DNA from: Kalaharituber pfeilii
Lineage: Eukaryota; Ascomycota; Pezizomycetes; Pezizales; Pezizaceae
Direction of reading: 5' to 3'
Length of the DNA: 64,000 bases
Assembly: GCA_015179045.1 (NCBI GenBank)
Contig: WHUZ01000007.1
Location: forward strand, 496,001 to 560,000
Below are positions 34,381 to 45,843 of this stretch, piece after piece (positions within the stretch are counted from its first letter, which is position 1; the number at the start of each line of letters is the position of its first letter). Below the pieces are notes generated by a model that worked only from the letters and a program-made list of their open reading frames with translations, did no database searches and was not told the origin of the DNA. The position numbers and the translations under genes are program-made.

Positions 34381-35627
34381 GTGATATACATAATTCCTCC
34401 AGTTCTCTTCATGGTATCTGTACGTTCTTGTATAAATTTTTTTATGTGTTATGAGGCTAGCAGTGGAGTTTGTTGGGCATCAATTGTTGTAATTATATTT
34501 TACCTATCATGATCAATCTTGAATGTTGCTGTATTCTTGTAGCTTTAGTCACGGGACTACTTCCTTCAACACGCTATTTTACTACTCTTTGCTCATCGCT
34601 ATTGGATCTGTTTTCCTATCCGTTGCAGACAGTATCTAAGTACATCTGATAAGCCGGGGCACTTTGAGGTTGCACACTTGGTAATCCTCTCATTCAGATA
34701 ATACGCCACCTCCATTTGCGACCTGCATGGGCTTTCTACAAATGTGGCTAGCAAGATGCTCACTTTGTTGGCCACAAACAATGAAAACTGTCCATTGGGA
34801 GTTCAGCCAGTATCCCACTATCCGCTTATCTTAAAGGATTCAACTAACTGATGCACTTGGATTTGAAAAGCCGTTCAAGCAAAGAGCAGCCAGTAGAGTG
34901 GTAGATGGCACTGGGCTGTGCGGGCACATTTGTATCTGCAGTTGATGTGAGTGGAAGAAGATAGGATCGCCATTGTGGCGGCCATTGCCGTCGTGAAACG
35001 CGGGCCTGAGCTGAAGCTAACATTTGCCGCGTAGACTCATGCTGCCCATGGAAATTTCTGCGAGTTTCCAGTAAGTCCTGGAGACTCAACGCCAGAAATA
35101 AGGCTTTGAACCCCGCCGCTGGCGGGGTGTCAGTCGCATGGGTGCGTCTAGTTACTTCGATGCTTCTCTCGGATTCTCTTAGATTCGGTCTTGGCAGCCT
35201 CAATGATGGACCCTCTCGCCTTCAAAACCCCCCATCCTTCCTCACCACTGACTCCCCATTCTCCATCCAACGACCCCGATTCTCATTCTAAGCCAGTGCC
35301 TCGAAAACGCCCTCCTATTCAATTTGTTTTCCTCCATCCATAGTACCGAGCGCAAGTATCGACGGAGCCACAGTCGACCTAACTCGTCAGCATTATCTTC
35401 ACCTTATTATACTAGTTAATTGTGAGTATACTACATCCTCTTCTGTTTTTACAGAGACCATTTCGTCGAATTTCCCTGTAAGGCACATGGCGTGCGTGTT
35501 GTGACGGGGTCTTGTTCCCTCCAGACTGTTGCTCCTGCATAGTGGGGTGAAGTCTTATCGATAAAAGCACCACTCAATTAGTGGTTGGCGCTAACATACT
35601 ATTCAATTATCAGAACCGATACCGAAT
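34381..35627. other. Hsp90 upstream region
   Basis: The first part carries the 3' end of the septin-like gene. The rest is the Hsp90 promoter and leader. A GTGAGTATAC donor near 35421 and an AATTATCAG acceptor near 35613 could bound a 5' UTR intron ending just before the ATG at 35628. No other gene is visible. Confidence 0.45.
35050..35069. promoter_or_regulatory. Heat-shock-element-like site upstream of Hsp90
   Basis: Four contiguous 5-bp units read gGAAa, tTTCt, gCGAg and tTTCc. That is the alternating nGAAn/nTTCn array bound by Hsf1 trimers, with one imperfect unit. It lies about 560 bp upstream of the Hsp90 ATG, nearer to the transcript start if the leader contains an intron. Confidence 0.6.
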
Positions 35628-37958
35628 ATGGCCGAGACATTTGAGTTCCAAGCTGAGATATCACAGCTTCTCTCTCTCATTATTAACACCGTTTATTCTA
35701 ATAAAGAGAGTGAGTCATCAAAGAAAACTTCACCCACTAGGTTCCAGGTACTAATTTCTACAGTTTTCTTGAGAGAATTGATTTCAAATGCTTCCGATGC
35801 CCTTGATAAGATCCGATATCTCTCCCTCTCGGACCTATCGGTGTTGGACTCCGAGAAGGATCTGAAGATCTCAATTATTCCAGATAAGGCGAACAAGACT
35901 TTGACAATTCAAGATACCGGTATCGGTTTTACTAAGTCTGACTTGGTGAACAACCTTGGTACCATTGCACGATCCGGAACCAAGCAATTTATGGAGGCTT
36001 TGTCCGCTGGTGCTGATATTTCTATGATCGGTATGTATGTCTGTTTTTGGCAGCCAGATCACGTGCTAACCAAGACTAGGTCAATTTGGTGTTGGTTTCT
36101 ACTCTGCATATCTTGTTGCAGATAAAGTTGAAGTTATTACTAAGTCTAATGATGATGAGCAATACATCTGGGAATCCAGTGCCGGAGGAAGCTTCACTAT
36201 TCGACTTGATACTGAGGGTCCACGGATTGGGCGTGGTACCAAGATTGTTTTGCACATGAAGGAGGATCAGCTTTCCTACCTTGAAGAGTCGAAGATCAAG
36301 GAGGTTGTGAAGAAGCACTCGTACGTTCTCTTCTAATTTCTATATAGTGGTGTTATTCTAACACGATTTTGGATAGTGAGTTTATTTCGTACCCAATCTT
36401 CCTCCATGTCACCAAGGAGATTGAGAAGGAAGTTCCTGATGAAGACGAGGAAGAAGTCAAGGAAGGTGAAGACAAAAAGGCTAAGATTGAGGAGGTCGAC
36501 GAAGATGAAGAGAAGAAGGAGAAGAAGACTAAGAAGATTAAGGAGAACAAGACTACTGAGGAAGAGCTCAACAAAACCAAGCCCATCTGGACACGAAACC
36601 CATCAGGTATGCATTTTTATGAAACTTAAGTTCATTAAGATATACTAAATATTCCCATAGACATTACCCAAGAGGAGTATGCGTCCTTCTATAAGTCCCT
36701 TTCCAACGACTGGGAAGACCATCTCGCCGTTAAGCACTTCTCTGTTGAAGGACAACTCGAATTCCGTGCTATCCTCTTCGTTCCTAAGCGTGCTCCTTTC
36801 GACCTCTTCGAGACTAAGAGGGCTAAGAACAACATTAAGCTTTATGTCCGCCGTGTGTTTATCACTGATGACTGCACCGACTTGATCCCTGAGTGGCTTG
36901 GATTCATCAAGGGTGTCGTCGATTCCGAAGATCTTCCTCTTAATCTTTCTCGTGAAACTCTTCAGCAGAACAAGATTATGAAGGTGATTAAGAAGAACAT
37001 TGTTAGAAAGACTCTCGAAATGTTCAACGAGATCGCCGAGGACCGTGATCAATTCGAGAAGTTCTACAGTGCCTTCAGCAAGAACATCAAACTCGGTATT
37101 CATGAAGATTCTCAGAACCGCGCTGCTTTGGCCAAACTTCTCCGCTTCCACTCTACTAAGTCTGGTGATGAGACCACTTCTCTCGCTGACTATGTCACTC
37201 GCATGGCTTCGCATCAGAAGCAGATGTACTACATCACCGGTGAATCTCTCAAGGCTGTCCAGAACTCTCCATTTTTGGATGTCCTCAAGGCTAAGAACTT
37301 TGAAGTCCTTTTCTTGACTGACCCTATTGACGAGTATGCTATGACCCAGCTCAAGGAGTTCGATGGTAAGAAATTGGTTGATATTACCAAGGACTTTGAG
37401 CTTGAGGAGACTGATGAGGAGAAGGCCAATCGTGCTGAGGTTGAGAAGGAATATGAACCATTGGTGAAGACCTTGAAGGAGATCCTTGGTGACAAGGTCG
37501 AAAAGGTTGTTGTCTCGCACAAACTGTCCAAGGACAGGCCTTCTGCCATCAGAACTGCTCAGTTCGGTTGGTCTGCCAACATGGAACGTATCATGAAATC
37601 TCAGGCACTCCGTGACACATCTATGAGCTCATACATGGCTTCGAAGAAGACCCTTGAAATTTCTCCATCCTCGCCAATCATCAAGGCCCTTAAAAAGAAG
37701 GTCGTTGAAGAAGGGAACAGTCGTGCCGTGTCCGACCTTAGCACACTCTTGTTTGAGACTGCTCTCCTATCCTCTGGGTTCACTCTTGAAGATCCTAATG
37801 CCTTTGCCAAGCGCATCAACTCCCTGGTTGCCCTTGGATTGGATATTGAGAACGTCGAGGAGGAGGCAGCCCCGGCTACCACTTCTGATGCCCCTGCTGC
37901 TACTGCTACTGCTGCTGCTGCTGAAACTACCGAATCTACTATGGAGGAGGTTGATTAA
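35628..37958 (+). CDS. Hsp90 molecular chaperone (705 aa)
   Basis: There are five exons, 35628-35709, 35764-36030, 36080-36320, 36377-36606 and 36661-37958, all with GT/AG borders and an intact frame. The N-terminal ATPase domain begins [18 protein letters not shown]. It shows [16 protein letters not shown] (with the metal/ATP Asn), [19 protein letters not shown] and, across intron 2, [16 protein letters not shown] charged Glu/Lys linker (about 210-265) follows, then the middle domain ([15 protein letters not shown]) and a C-terminal domain ending in MEEVD, the docking site for TPR co-chaperones. The length is typical for cytosolic Hsp90 (yeast Hsp82 is 709 aa). It is an ATP-driven dimeric chaperone of kinases and receptors. 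An Hsf1-like element upstream suggests heat induction. Confidence 0.98.
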
Positions 37959-38577
37959 GCGGTGTATTATGATTAATTTCTCTTCTGCCTTGTGTTTCTA
38001 TTTTCTTGTTATGAAAAGTTTCTGACTGGCGTGAATGGGAATTTGGGGGAAAAGGGTTGATTTGGTTATTGCTTCTGGGAGACCTTGGCTGGCCGTTTTG
38101 ATGATAGGGCTTGAAGAGGTTCAATTTCAGGAAAAAGATCTTTGAACCTCTTCATGACTTCTCCGGCAATCCTGTGTCTTTTTTCTTTTTTTTTTCCCTT
38201 TGTTTTGGGTTTCTGGCATTTTCTCGTTCCTTTCGAATTAGTAGTTTCGGAGAATTGAGCATATATGTTTTTGCTTCAACATTTCTTGTTTGTTAACCAA
38301 GGCTCTTTTAGATTGTGTTAGCTCTTTCTATAGAACAGGCCAGTTATCAGAGTCTCGTGAAAATCTGATTGAAGCCTTATCGTGACTGTGTGTTTATATG
38401 TAAACTGTGCTTCCCTCACCATCGGACTACCCCGATGGTCGGATGCCAAAACTAGTTTGAGAATGTTTTTTTTTCCGAATTGGGAAATTGAAAAGTATGG
38501 AAATACCAATGATTCTTAGTCTCGTGCCCAGCAATCATTCTCATCTCGAACCCCAGCGAAGCATGAAAGCCTTTAGG
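37959..38577. other. Hsp90 3' flank
   Basis: T-rich DNA likely contains the Hsp90 3' UTR. I see no gene. Confidence 0.4.
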
Positions 38578-39091
38578 CCCTATTTGGTTGCAGTAGGTCA
38601 TATGAGATAGTTTAATATATAAGTATAATTGGAACTGGGGAAGTGTTTGTTTGCTACAATTTGACTACGTAACTACGGCTATGCAGTGCAAAAAAGAACG
38701 GAACTTGAAGGTTTGCTTGCTACATTCTCATGATGCACCGAGGAAAAAAAAAATAAAAAAAAAAAAGAAAATTACGATCACCAATGTCACAAATCATCAC
38801 AGTTATCGCTTTGCATCATGGCAAATGCAGGGACATGGCTGCCATCTGAAGTACTACCGAAGAACGCTTTCGGTTCGCAGAAAAATAGACTTCCTGTAAG
38901 TATGCATTTACTTGCAATGCTAAAATGTCCACACAGGGGTTTATTGTAAAATAACAACATGTACACTGCTACTTCCATTCCTATCTTCCATAATACTTCT
39001 GGAGTGAGGATGTTTTCAGGGTTGAGTTAGCGGTGCAATGCGATGTCGATGTCATGATGCGATGTAGTGGTGTGATGTAGTCATGCTGTGC
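38578..39091 (+). repeat. Dispersed repeat, copy B (empty-site copy)
   Basis: It starts CCCTATTTGGTTGCAGTAGG and parallels copy A (30486 down to 29231) but lacks the 610-bp insert and the 24-bp duplication. Its right edge is cut at a TA (39092-39093) by the 1.24-kb element that follows. A related motif, GGCGCTGTTTGGTTGGCC in reverse complement, is at about 40521-40540 and could be the far end of the repeat. Confidence 0.75.
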
Positions 39092-39684
39092 TAGCCGAAG
39101 AAATAAGTATCCGGACAGGGGATCAATGCATATTATGCGCTATGCAGTATTCGGTATAATTTTGTATGCTTGGCTGTGGATGTCCATGAGGCCAGTGATA
39201 ACGTCTAAATTTATTATGATATGTCAGAAGTATCTGGACAGCTGACCTAATGAATTTGGCATCTTCAATACTTTGTACCACTATACCCTCGATCATGCAG
39301 CAGCCTAAATACAAGTACAAAGCCTCTATACATTAATATTACAAGGATGGCAAAGCAAAAAAGGTAAGTAAAGACTCAGCTATCATACTTGGTAAGGAAG
39401 ATACTAATGATCTCGTAGGTCCTGAAATAACCCCCCAGAAAAAAGCAGCTATTGTGGCATTAAGGTATTCGCATATAACGAATAGCATGAGCAAGCGACT
39501 ATCAATAAGGGCCATCTCAAAAATAATGGAAATACCGAAATCAATGTGTGCTGAAATGCAGTTTTAAGAGCTTCACACATGCGTGCTAAGTTAGCTACAA
39601 ATCTTGAAGCTGTGAGAAGTGCAAATGAAAGTATCACCACCAGAGGTAGGATACTGCTGTTTTTTTTTCACTACTATTGTAGTG

Positions 39685-40080
39685 CTGTTCCAGAGTCAGT
39701 TCGGGAGGCAGTTCGAGAGGCTATTGACATGCTGTTCGACAGGCTCTTCCGGAGGCGCCAGTAATGTTGATGGTGGGAATAATTACTCGAAAGTATTGGA
39801 ACGCTGCATAAATTGTATGCGCTATTGGCTCTTTGTATAGGGCAAATTTAAGCCACTTCGCACTATTCCAAAAGGCGAATAGCGCATACGTTTTATGCAG
39901 CGTTCCAATACTTTTCGAACCAGCGATACCTATGTGTATATATAATAGCAGTGAGGATAGCCTTCGAAACAGCCTCCGGGACAACCTCTGGAACGGCCTT
40001 CGAAACAGCCTCCAGAACAGCCTATCGAACAGCATCGGGAATAGCCTCCGGAACAGCTTATAGAACAGCCCTCGGGATAT
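39685..40080. repeat. 15-bp minisatellite tracts on both sides of a small MITE
   Basis: Two tracts (about 39685-39760 and 39955-40080) repeat a degenerate 15-bp motif of the type AACAGCCTCCGGAAC, or its complement. They flank the 39786-39919 inverted repeat. In one frame this gives runs of NSLRN-like pentapeptides, which are not a credible protein. Confidence 0.65.
39786..39919. mobile_element. Small inverted-repeat element (MITE-like, about 134 bp)
   Basis: The arms 39786-39826 and about 39878-39919 are inverted copies starting CTCGAAAGTATTGGAACGC and reading inwards to GCGCTATT. The core of about 50 bp has no coding capacity. The outer sequence resembles the motif TTCGAAAGTATTGGGAC at 28533. 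Confidence 0.75.
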
Positions 40081-40341
40081 CCTTGGAAAAGCTCAAGACC
40101 AGCCGCCCCTAAGAGTAGTCTTGGAATCTTAAGACCTATCATATTGGTGATGCAAAGACCCAAATTCATTACGTCAACTGCCCGGATACTTCTGACATAA
40201 TAAATTTAGACACTGTCACGAAATTTGGACTGGACTCATGGACATCCACAGCCAAGCATACAAAAATTATACCGAATACTGCATAGCGCATAATATGCAT
40301 TGATCCCCTGTCCGGATACTCTTTTTTTGGCTAGTAAGCAA

Positions 40342-41408
40342 TGTGCACGCCTAGGAATGTGCACGCCTAGGAGATGTTGCAGAAGCCTGCTTGAGATCGA
40401 AGGCCGCGTCACTTGTAGACACAGCACAATGACCCCCAGGAACACGGCGGAAACTCACAGTCTAGTTTCACGCGAGATGGCCCTAGTGGTTGCTATAGTT
40501 CCGCTCGAGAACTCAACTGTCGTGGCCAACCAAACAGCGCCTAAGATAACCTCCATCGAATAATTGACAGCAACATACAGTATCATACCAAACTAGCAAG
40601 CCGATCGGGATCGTTACCGTACAATTCACAGGTAATATGTACCCTATAGAATATTGTAATCTAAATATAAAATAGGTGAAGATATATAAGAGGGATCTAT
40701 AATTATAATGATGAATGTTGAGCTCTGGACCTATCACGTGTTCAGATGAAGTGACTTTACATTGAACAGGTTTAATTATTCAGCCATATAAAGCTTCAAG
40801 ACGGGTGTCGGAATGCGAAAGAATTGAGCAGTCTTGCAAAATTGTTGCCTTCACTGGATCCCTTTAATGTCAGTGTGTCTGTCACCTGTGTAAAGTATTT
40901 CCCTCCATCTGTCGGTCTGTACTGTACATCTAGTAACGACTTGCCATGGCTGTAAACATTTATGAAATTGAATTTATGTATCCCAGGACTATCTTGCACT
41001 TCACAACAAAGCCTGCAGTATATCTTACGCTAGGTTGTCAATGTATTCTATTGTTTTAAGAGTAATTAACGCCCAAGGGCTCTGATCGAAACAACTTTGC
41101 GTGTCTGAATCCATTCTTATAACACTCGCAACATGTCATTGCAACCGTTATACGATCAGAATAGCGAGCTCATCCTCAAACAAATGATGATACCGGGAGA
41201 CTTCGAGGTAAGTATTGAAATTCTTGACAATATTTAATTTAAGAAGTTGTATGGCGGAATTGAACCCGCTTCTCCTTTCATTAGTGTTATCTGTAAACCG
41301 AAATATGAACAAAAAGTAATTCAGAGTAAATTAAGCGCAATTATGTATTATTTATCTCTTTTGCGACCCACTACATAAAGACTGGTATGAGATGCCCAAA
41401 ATCGGCGC
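40342..41408. other. Spacer upstream of the DPM2 3' end
   Basis: An 11-bp direct repeat (TGTGCACGCCTAGGA-like) occurs twice near 40341-40371. A short ATG frame at 41132 ending in a GTAAGT donor (41210) could be a first exon, but no partner exon is evident. I see no gene with confidence. Confidence 0.35.
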
Positions 41409-41799
41409 TTAAGCCTTCTTTTTCCCTGCAGCAGCCGCAGCCTTTGCCCTAGCCTTTTTCCCACTTCGTATCATTACAACACTCACGAAGGATCCTACAA
41501 CGGCAAGGCCTACTAAAATGATGATCACTGGAATACGGATTGCCCAGACACGCGGGGGGAAAAGGTCGTGAAGGGGATGACCGGGGTCAACAAATGGCTG
41601 TAGTATGGAGAGGTTGTATTAGACTGGGAAGATATAATGAAGTTTTGGATTGAATTACCATTAAAAGCGTCCAGATTGAGTAATAAAGGAACACGAAGGA
41701 CGCAACGAGAAGCATAGCCAGGCCTGCGAGTTTGTCGAACTGAGGAAGTCTTAGCGATGATGTAGACAAGGATCGATGTCGTGGATTGAAACATACCAT
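41409..41799 (-). CDS. DPM2: Dolichol-phosphate mannosyltransferase regulatory subunit DPM2 (90 aa)
   Basis: The exons are 41799-41797 (the ATG alone), 41739-41659 and 41597-41409. The introns are 57 nt (GTATGT...CTCAG) and 61 nt (GTAATT...TACAG). The product has two membrane helices: FDKLAGLAMLLVASFVFLYY, and a second after the luminal loop (IRIPVIILLVGLAVVGSFVSV). The loop holds the family motif MPFVDPGHPLHDLFPPR, and the tail is Lys/Ala-rich (SGKKARAKAA). DPM2 is the small ER-membrane partner that stabilises the catalytic subunit making dolichol-P-mannose for N-glycans, O-mannose and GPI anchors. The frame is also open upstream to an ATG at 41985, which would add 62 residues. The family normally starts right at this Asp-Lys, so I prefer 41799. 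Confidence 0.88.
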
Positions 41800-42327
41800 G
41801 ATTTGTAGAATTGGATATCTTTGAAACGGGTCGACAATGGTACTGGGGTGAGTTTTAAGGTTGTGGATTGTGTTGAGTTCTGCGTCGGTGGATTCGGGGT
41901 TCTTTGATAATGAGCGACGGAGGAATGAAGTTGTGCTAACATTCTCAGGCACCGCGTGCGCTACGATTCCAGCATTTTGCGACAAGCTGTCCTGTGTCTG
42001 TGGCTCAGTCGTGAGCCAGGGTCTGTGGCTGGGGCCTGGTGGCTGGTGTACTCCTTGACACGGGTACTTCCTGTCACTTATTAGTTAGGGCGCATGATTC
42101 TTGGCGCGAGGCAAGAGATTGCCCCAGGTTCCAACGCGCTCCAAGCAAGCAACCATCGGCTCAGGCTCACCCACAAACAATCGTCCTGCGGAGATCAACT
42201 GGACATTTCACGGTAGCAGCGTCTCACATACGTTTGGCGATTTGCGAGCTTGCACCGCTTGGGAGCAACTGTGTTTTTTCCTCTTTTCCAACAGGACGAT
42301 TCCTAGTCTACTCCACAAGTTGCAAGC
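41800..42327. promoter_or_regulatory. Divergent promoter between DPM2 (-) and CWC22 (+)
   Basis: About 530 bp separate the two divergent start codons. The stretch presumably serves both genes. I see no TATA box or other gene in it. Confidence 0.5.
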
Positions 42328-45263
42328 ATGAGTGCACCAGTCACTGTCCAGTCCGCAATCCGCGTCCCCTCACCTCGACCGCAGCCTTCATCACCCTCGT
42401 CGAAGCGTAAGCGCTCCCCCGGCGAGCGATCTCCACCTCCCCGTCGATACCGTTCGCCCCCTAGGGGCCCCTTGCGCCCTGTCCCAATCCTTCCTGATGT
42501 CGACCCTCAACGAGCCCTGGAGCGAGAGCGCCAGCTAGCTGAGCGTCTCCGCCAGCAGGAAGAGGAAAAGAAGAAAGGTGTTGAGGAGCCGAAGAAACCA
42601 GTTGATCCAAAGGCTGAGTTTGAAAAGCTAATGGCAATGAGGTCTGGTGGAACGTATATTCCTCCTGCTCGCCTCCGTGCACTCCAGGCCCAGATAACGG
42701 ATAAGAAGAGCAAAGAGTATCAAAGAATAGCGTGGGATGCATTGAAGAAGTCAATCAATGGCTTAATCAACAAAGTTAACGTATCGAACATCAAGCATAT
42801 TGTACCCGAACTGTTCGGGGAGAACTTGATTCGTGGTAGGGGGTTGTACTGTCGAAGTATCATGAAAGCGCAGGCGGCATCCTTGCCATTTACTCCAATC
42901 TATGCAGCGATGACGGCAATTGTGAATACAAAGCTTCCACAAGTTGGGGAGCTACTACTTAACAGATTGGCGGTACAGTTTAGGAAGGCATTCAAACGGA
43001 ATGATAAAGCAGTTTGCTTGAGCTCGACAATGTTTATCGCCCATCTGTGCAACCAGCAAGTGGCAAACGAAATCCTGGTTATTGAGATTTTAATGTTGCT
43101 CCTGAACAAGCCGACTGATGACAGTGTGGAAATCGCTGTGGGATTAATGAGGGAAGTGGGAGCTCATTTGGAAGATATGGCACCGAGGGCGAACAATGCA
43201 GTCTTTGAGCAATTTAGGACCATCTTGCACGAAGCCAATATCGATAAACGAGTGCAGTACATGATTGAAGTGTTGTTCCAGATTAGGAGAGACAAATACA
43301 AGGATCATCCGACTGTGAAGGAGGAGTTGGATTTGGTGGAGGAGGAAGATCAGATTACGCATAGGACGGAGCTTGATGATGAAATCGACACAATGGATGG
43401 ACTGAATGTGTTTAAATACGATCCAGAGTGGGAGGAGCATGAAGAGCTTTACAAGAAAACTAAGGCGGAGATTTTGGGAGAAGTGTCTGGAAGTGAGGAT
43501 GAGAGTGATGAGGATGGCGAAGATGAGAGCAGTGATGAGGACGATGAGGAGAAACAGGAGGAGAAGCGGCTAGAGATTCAGGACCAGACAAACACGAACT
43601 TGGTCAATCTGCGGAAGACAATATACTTGACAATTATGTCATCTATTGATTTCGAGGAATGCTGCCACAAGCTGATGAAGGTATATAAACTTAAGATGTA
43701 AAGGCTGGATTGTGGCATTTACTAACATCATGCTAGATAACCCTTCCTGAAGGCCTTGAACACGAACTCTGTTCTATGATCATCGAATGTTGCTCGCAGG
43801 AGCGTACATATTCCAAGTTCTACGGCCTCATTGGTGAACGCTTCGCAAAAATTAACCGCCTCTGGACAGACCTCTTTGAGAAGTCATTTGTGACATATTA
43901 CGAAACTATTCATCGCTACGAGACCAATCGCCTTCGCAACATTGCCCGCTTTTTCGGCCACATGTTCTCAACCGATGCTCTCGGATGGCACGTATTCTCT
44001 GTGATCCACCTGAACGAGGAGGAAACTACCAGCTCTAGCCGTATATTTATCAAAATCCTCTTCCAGGACCTGACAGAAAGTCTCGGGATTAAGAAGCTAG
44101 TTGAAAGAATGAAGGATCCACTTATGGAGGAACCATTTGCGGGCTTGTTCCCCAAGGACAATCCAAGGAATACCAGGTTCTCTATTAACTACTTTACGAG
44201 TATTGGTATGGGAAGCCTCACGGAGGGCATGCGTGAGTGGCTGCAGAATTTGCCGAAGCCAGTACCGATTGCACCGGCTTTAGCTGAGGAGAGTGATAAT
44301 GAGAGTATGAGCTCGAGAAGTAGCTACTCGAGTAGAACATACAGCACGGAGTCGAGGTCTCCACGCAGGTCTAGGACGCCAGATAGGAGAAGAGCAAGAA
44401 GCTATTCGAGGTCTTTGTCGCGCTCTAGGTCGAGGTCGAGGAGCTATTCGAGGGACTCGAGAAGCAGCTATGATAGCTACTCGAGCCGTTCGAGGTCAAG
44501 GTCCACGACTAGGTCCAGGTCGAGATCAAGGTCAAGTCCGTATAATAAATCGAAAGCAAGAGATGATAGACAAGCTAAGCCGTCTCAGCGGAGAGGTAGA
44601 TCAATATCTCGTTCGGTGACGCCTCCACTTAGGTCAGGTAGGGCTCCCCTACGGCAGAGGTCGACCAGCGTCGACAGTCGGGATGGTGAGACCATGCATA
44701 CACGCGGCAGGGGCCGTGACAGGAGCATAAGCCGGGGCCGCAGCGTCAGTGCCAGCCGCAGCAGGAGTCGAAGTCGCAGCCGCTCTTTGACACCACCAGT
44801 GCGCGGGAAAGGGAAAGGAAGATCCTTTAGTTCAGGGTCATCCAGATTTCGATCCAGATCCAGATCTAGATCTAGGTCGATTTCCCGCCCTAGGTCACCG
44901 CCCCCTAAGAAGGGCGCTGGCGGGTTTGGGCCTGCGGCAAGAAGACGCAGTTATACTCCCTCTCGATCAAGGTCGCGGTCGCCTCCGAGGCGAGGCAGCG
45001 GAAAACCTAGAATGGTGTCGGGGTCGCCGGTGGCAGCTAAGCGGGGAAGATATGAGAATAGGAGTCGGAGCAGGCGTCGAAGCAGAAGTAGGACGCCGAG
45101 TCGGGTGAGAGGTGGTGGTCCTAGCAATGGGAGCAGGATTGGAAGGGGCACATGGGATAGAAGGAGCGCGAGTCCGCTTCCGCAGAGAAGAGCGCAGATT
45201 GAGGTGAGGGAGAGGGAGGGAAAGAGGGGTGGGGGGAGGGCAAGAGCGGCAGATTTCTTGTGA
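42328..45263 (+). CDS. CWC22: Pre-mRNA splicing factor CWC22 (about 959 aa)
   Basis: Two exons, 42328-43680 and 43737-45263, are joined in phase 0 across a 56-nt intron (GTATAT donor, TACTAAC branch site, GCTAG acceptor). After a Pro/Arg-rich N-terminus, the MIF4G domain runs from about residue 140 ([20 protein letters not shown], then [14 protein letters not shown]). An acidic spacer follows (about 385-415). The MA3 domain is at about 430-560 ([20 protein letters not shown], split by the intron just after it begins). A conserved segment ([20 protein letters not shown]) leads to a long Arg/Ser-rich tail from about residue 650. CWC22 binds eIF4A3 and escorts exon-junction complex assembly in the spliceosome. 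The RS tail is longer than in yeasts and resembles the metazoan type. Confidence 0.95.
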
Positions 45264-45843
45264 ATGTGTATGTGTATATTTTCTTTATTTCACTTTTGTG
45301 TTCTGATTTTTACTGAGATGGACTTTACATATGACGAGATCGAATAATGAATAGACGCGGAGGAGGGAGGCAGAGATGTAGTTATCTGCTCTGGACAGAT
45401 CACATGGATCCTGGTATATCTCTTTGTAGCGTTTGATTTATGAAAAAGCAAGATAACATAATGTCAAAGCAATCTACCATCACAAATTCTTTCTTCACAG
45501 GAAAAAGACGCCTTGAGTAAGGATGCACGGTAACAATCATTGGATTGTATGAAAGTCATCAAGCTCAAAATGCCTACAGGGTATAAGATTTATAATTAAT
45601 TGATAAGTCAAACCGCGAGCAATAGACTGACAAAACGGTTCAATATATAATGATAACTACAAGCAAGCAAGGCCAAACAGGACAAGATAATTTCGGCTGT
45701 AGTTAACAGCAGGTATAGAGAGCTTTCCTCCACAACCACTAATATTCCGCTCTGGGTTGCATCCTCTACTGGCTTCCCGCGCCCCTCGCTCTCGCTCAAC
45801 TTTCTCCCCCAGCCCCATTAGGCGAACTCCATTGGTGCTCTAA
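45264..45843. other. Convergent spacer between CWC22 and VMA11
   Basis: Both neighbouring genes end here, so it holds two 3' UTRs. I see no other feature. Confidence 0.5.

Larger units (their letters stand above)
39094..40331. mobile_element. 1.24-kb Tc1/mariner-like element with about 170-bp inverted arms, nested
   Basis: The arms 39094-39261 and 40159-40331 are near-identical inverted copies (GCCGAAGAAATAAGTATCCGG at the left end) and are flanked by TA on both sides (39092-39093 and 40332-40333), as expected for Tc1/mariner insertion. Inside, plus-strand stretches such as TPQKKAAIVALRYSHITNSM and SIRAISKIMEIPKSM (about 39430-39560) look like the N-terminal DNA-binding helix-turn-helix of a Tc1-type transposase. 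The catalytic part is missing. A smaller inverted-repeat element and a 15-bp minisatellite occupy the rest. The element is not autonomous. Confidence 0.75.

Noticed and set aside
39955..40063. NSLRN-type pentapeptide repeat frame
   Set aside because: It arises from the 15-bp minisatellite and has no protein context.
41132..41212. ATG frame of 26 codons ending at GTAAGT
   Set aside because: No in-frame second exon could be found before the DPM2 3' end.
41255..41300. A tRNA-like T-arm (reverse complement GGGTTCAATTCC) near 41262-41285
   Set aside because: The T-stem does not pair in the right register and no D-arm, anticodon arm or acceptor stem is found around it.
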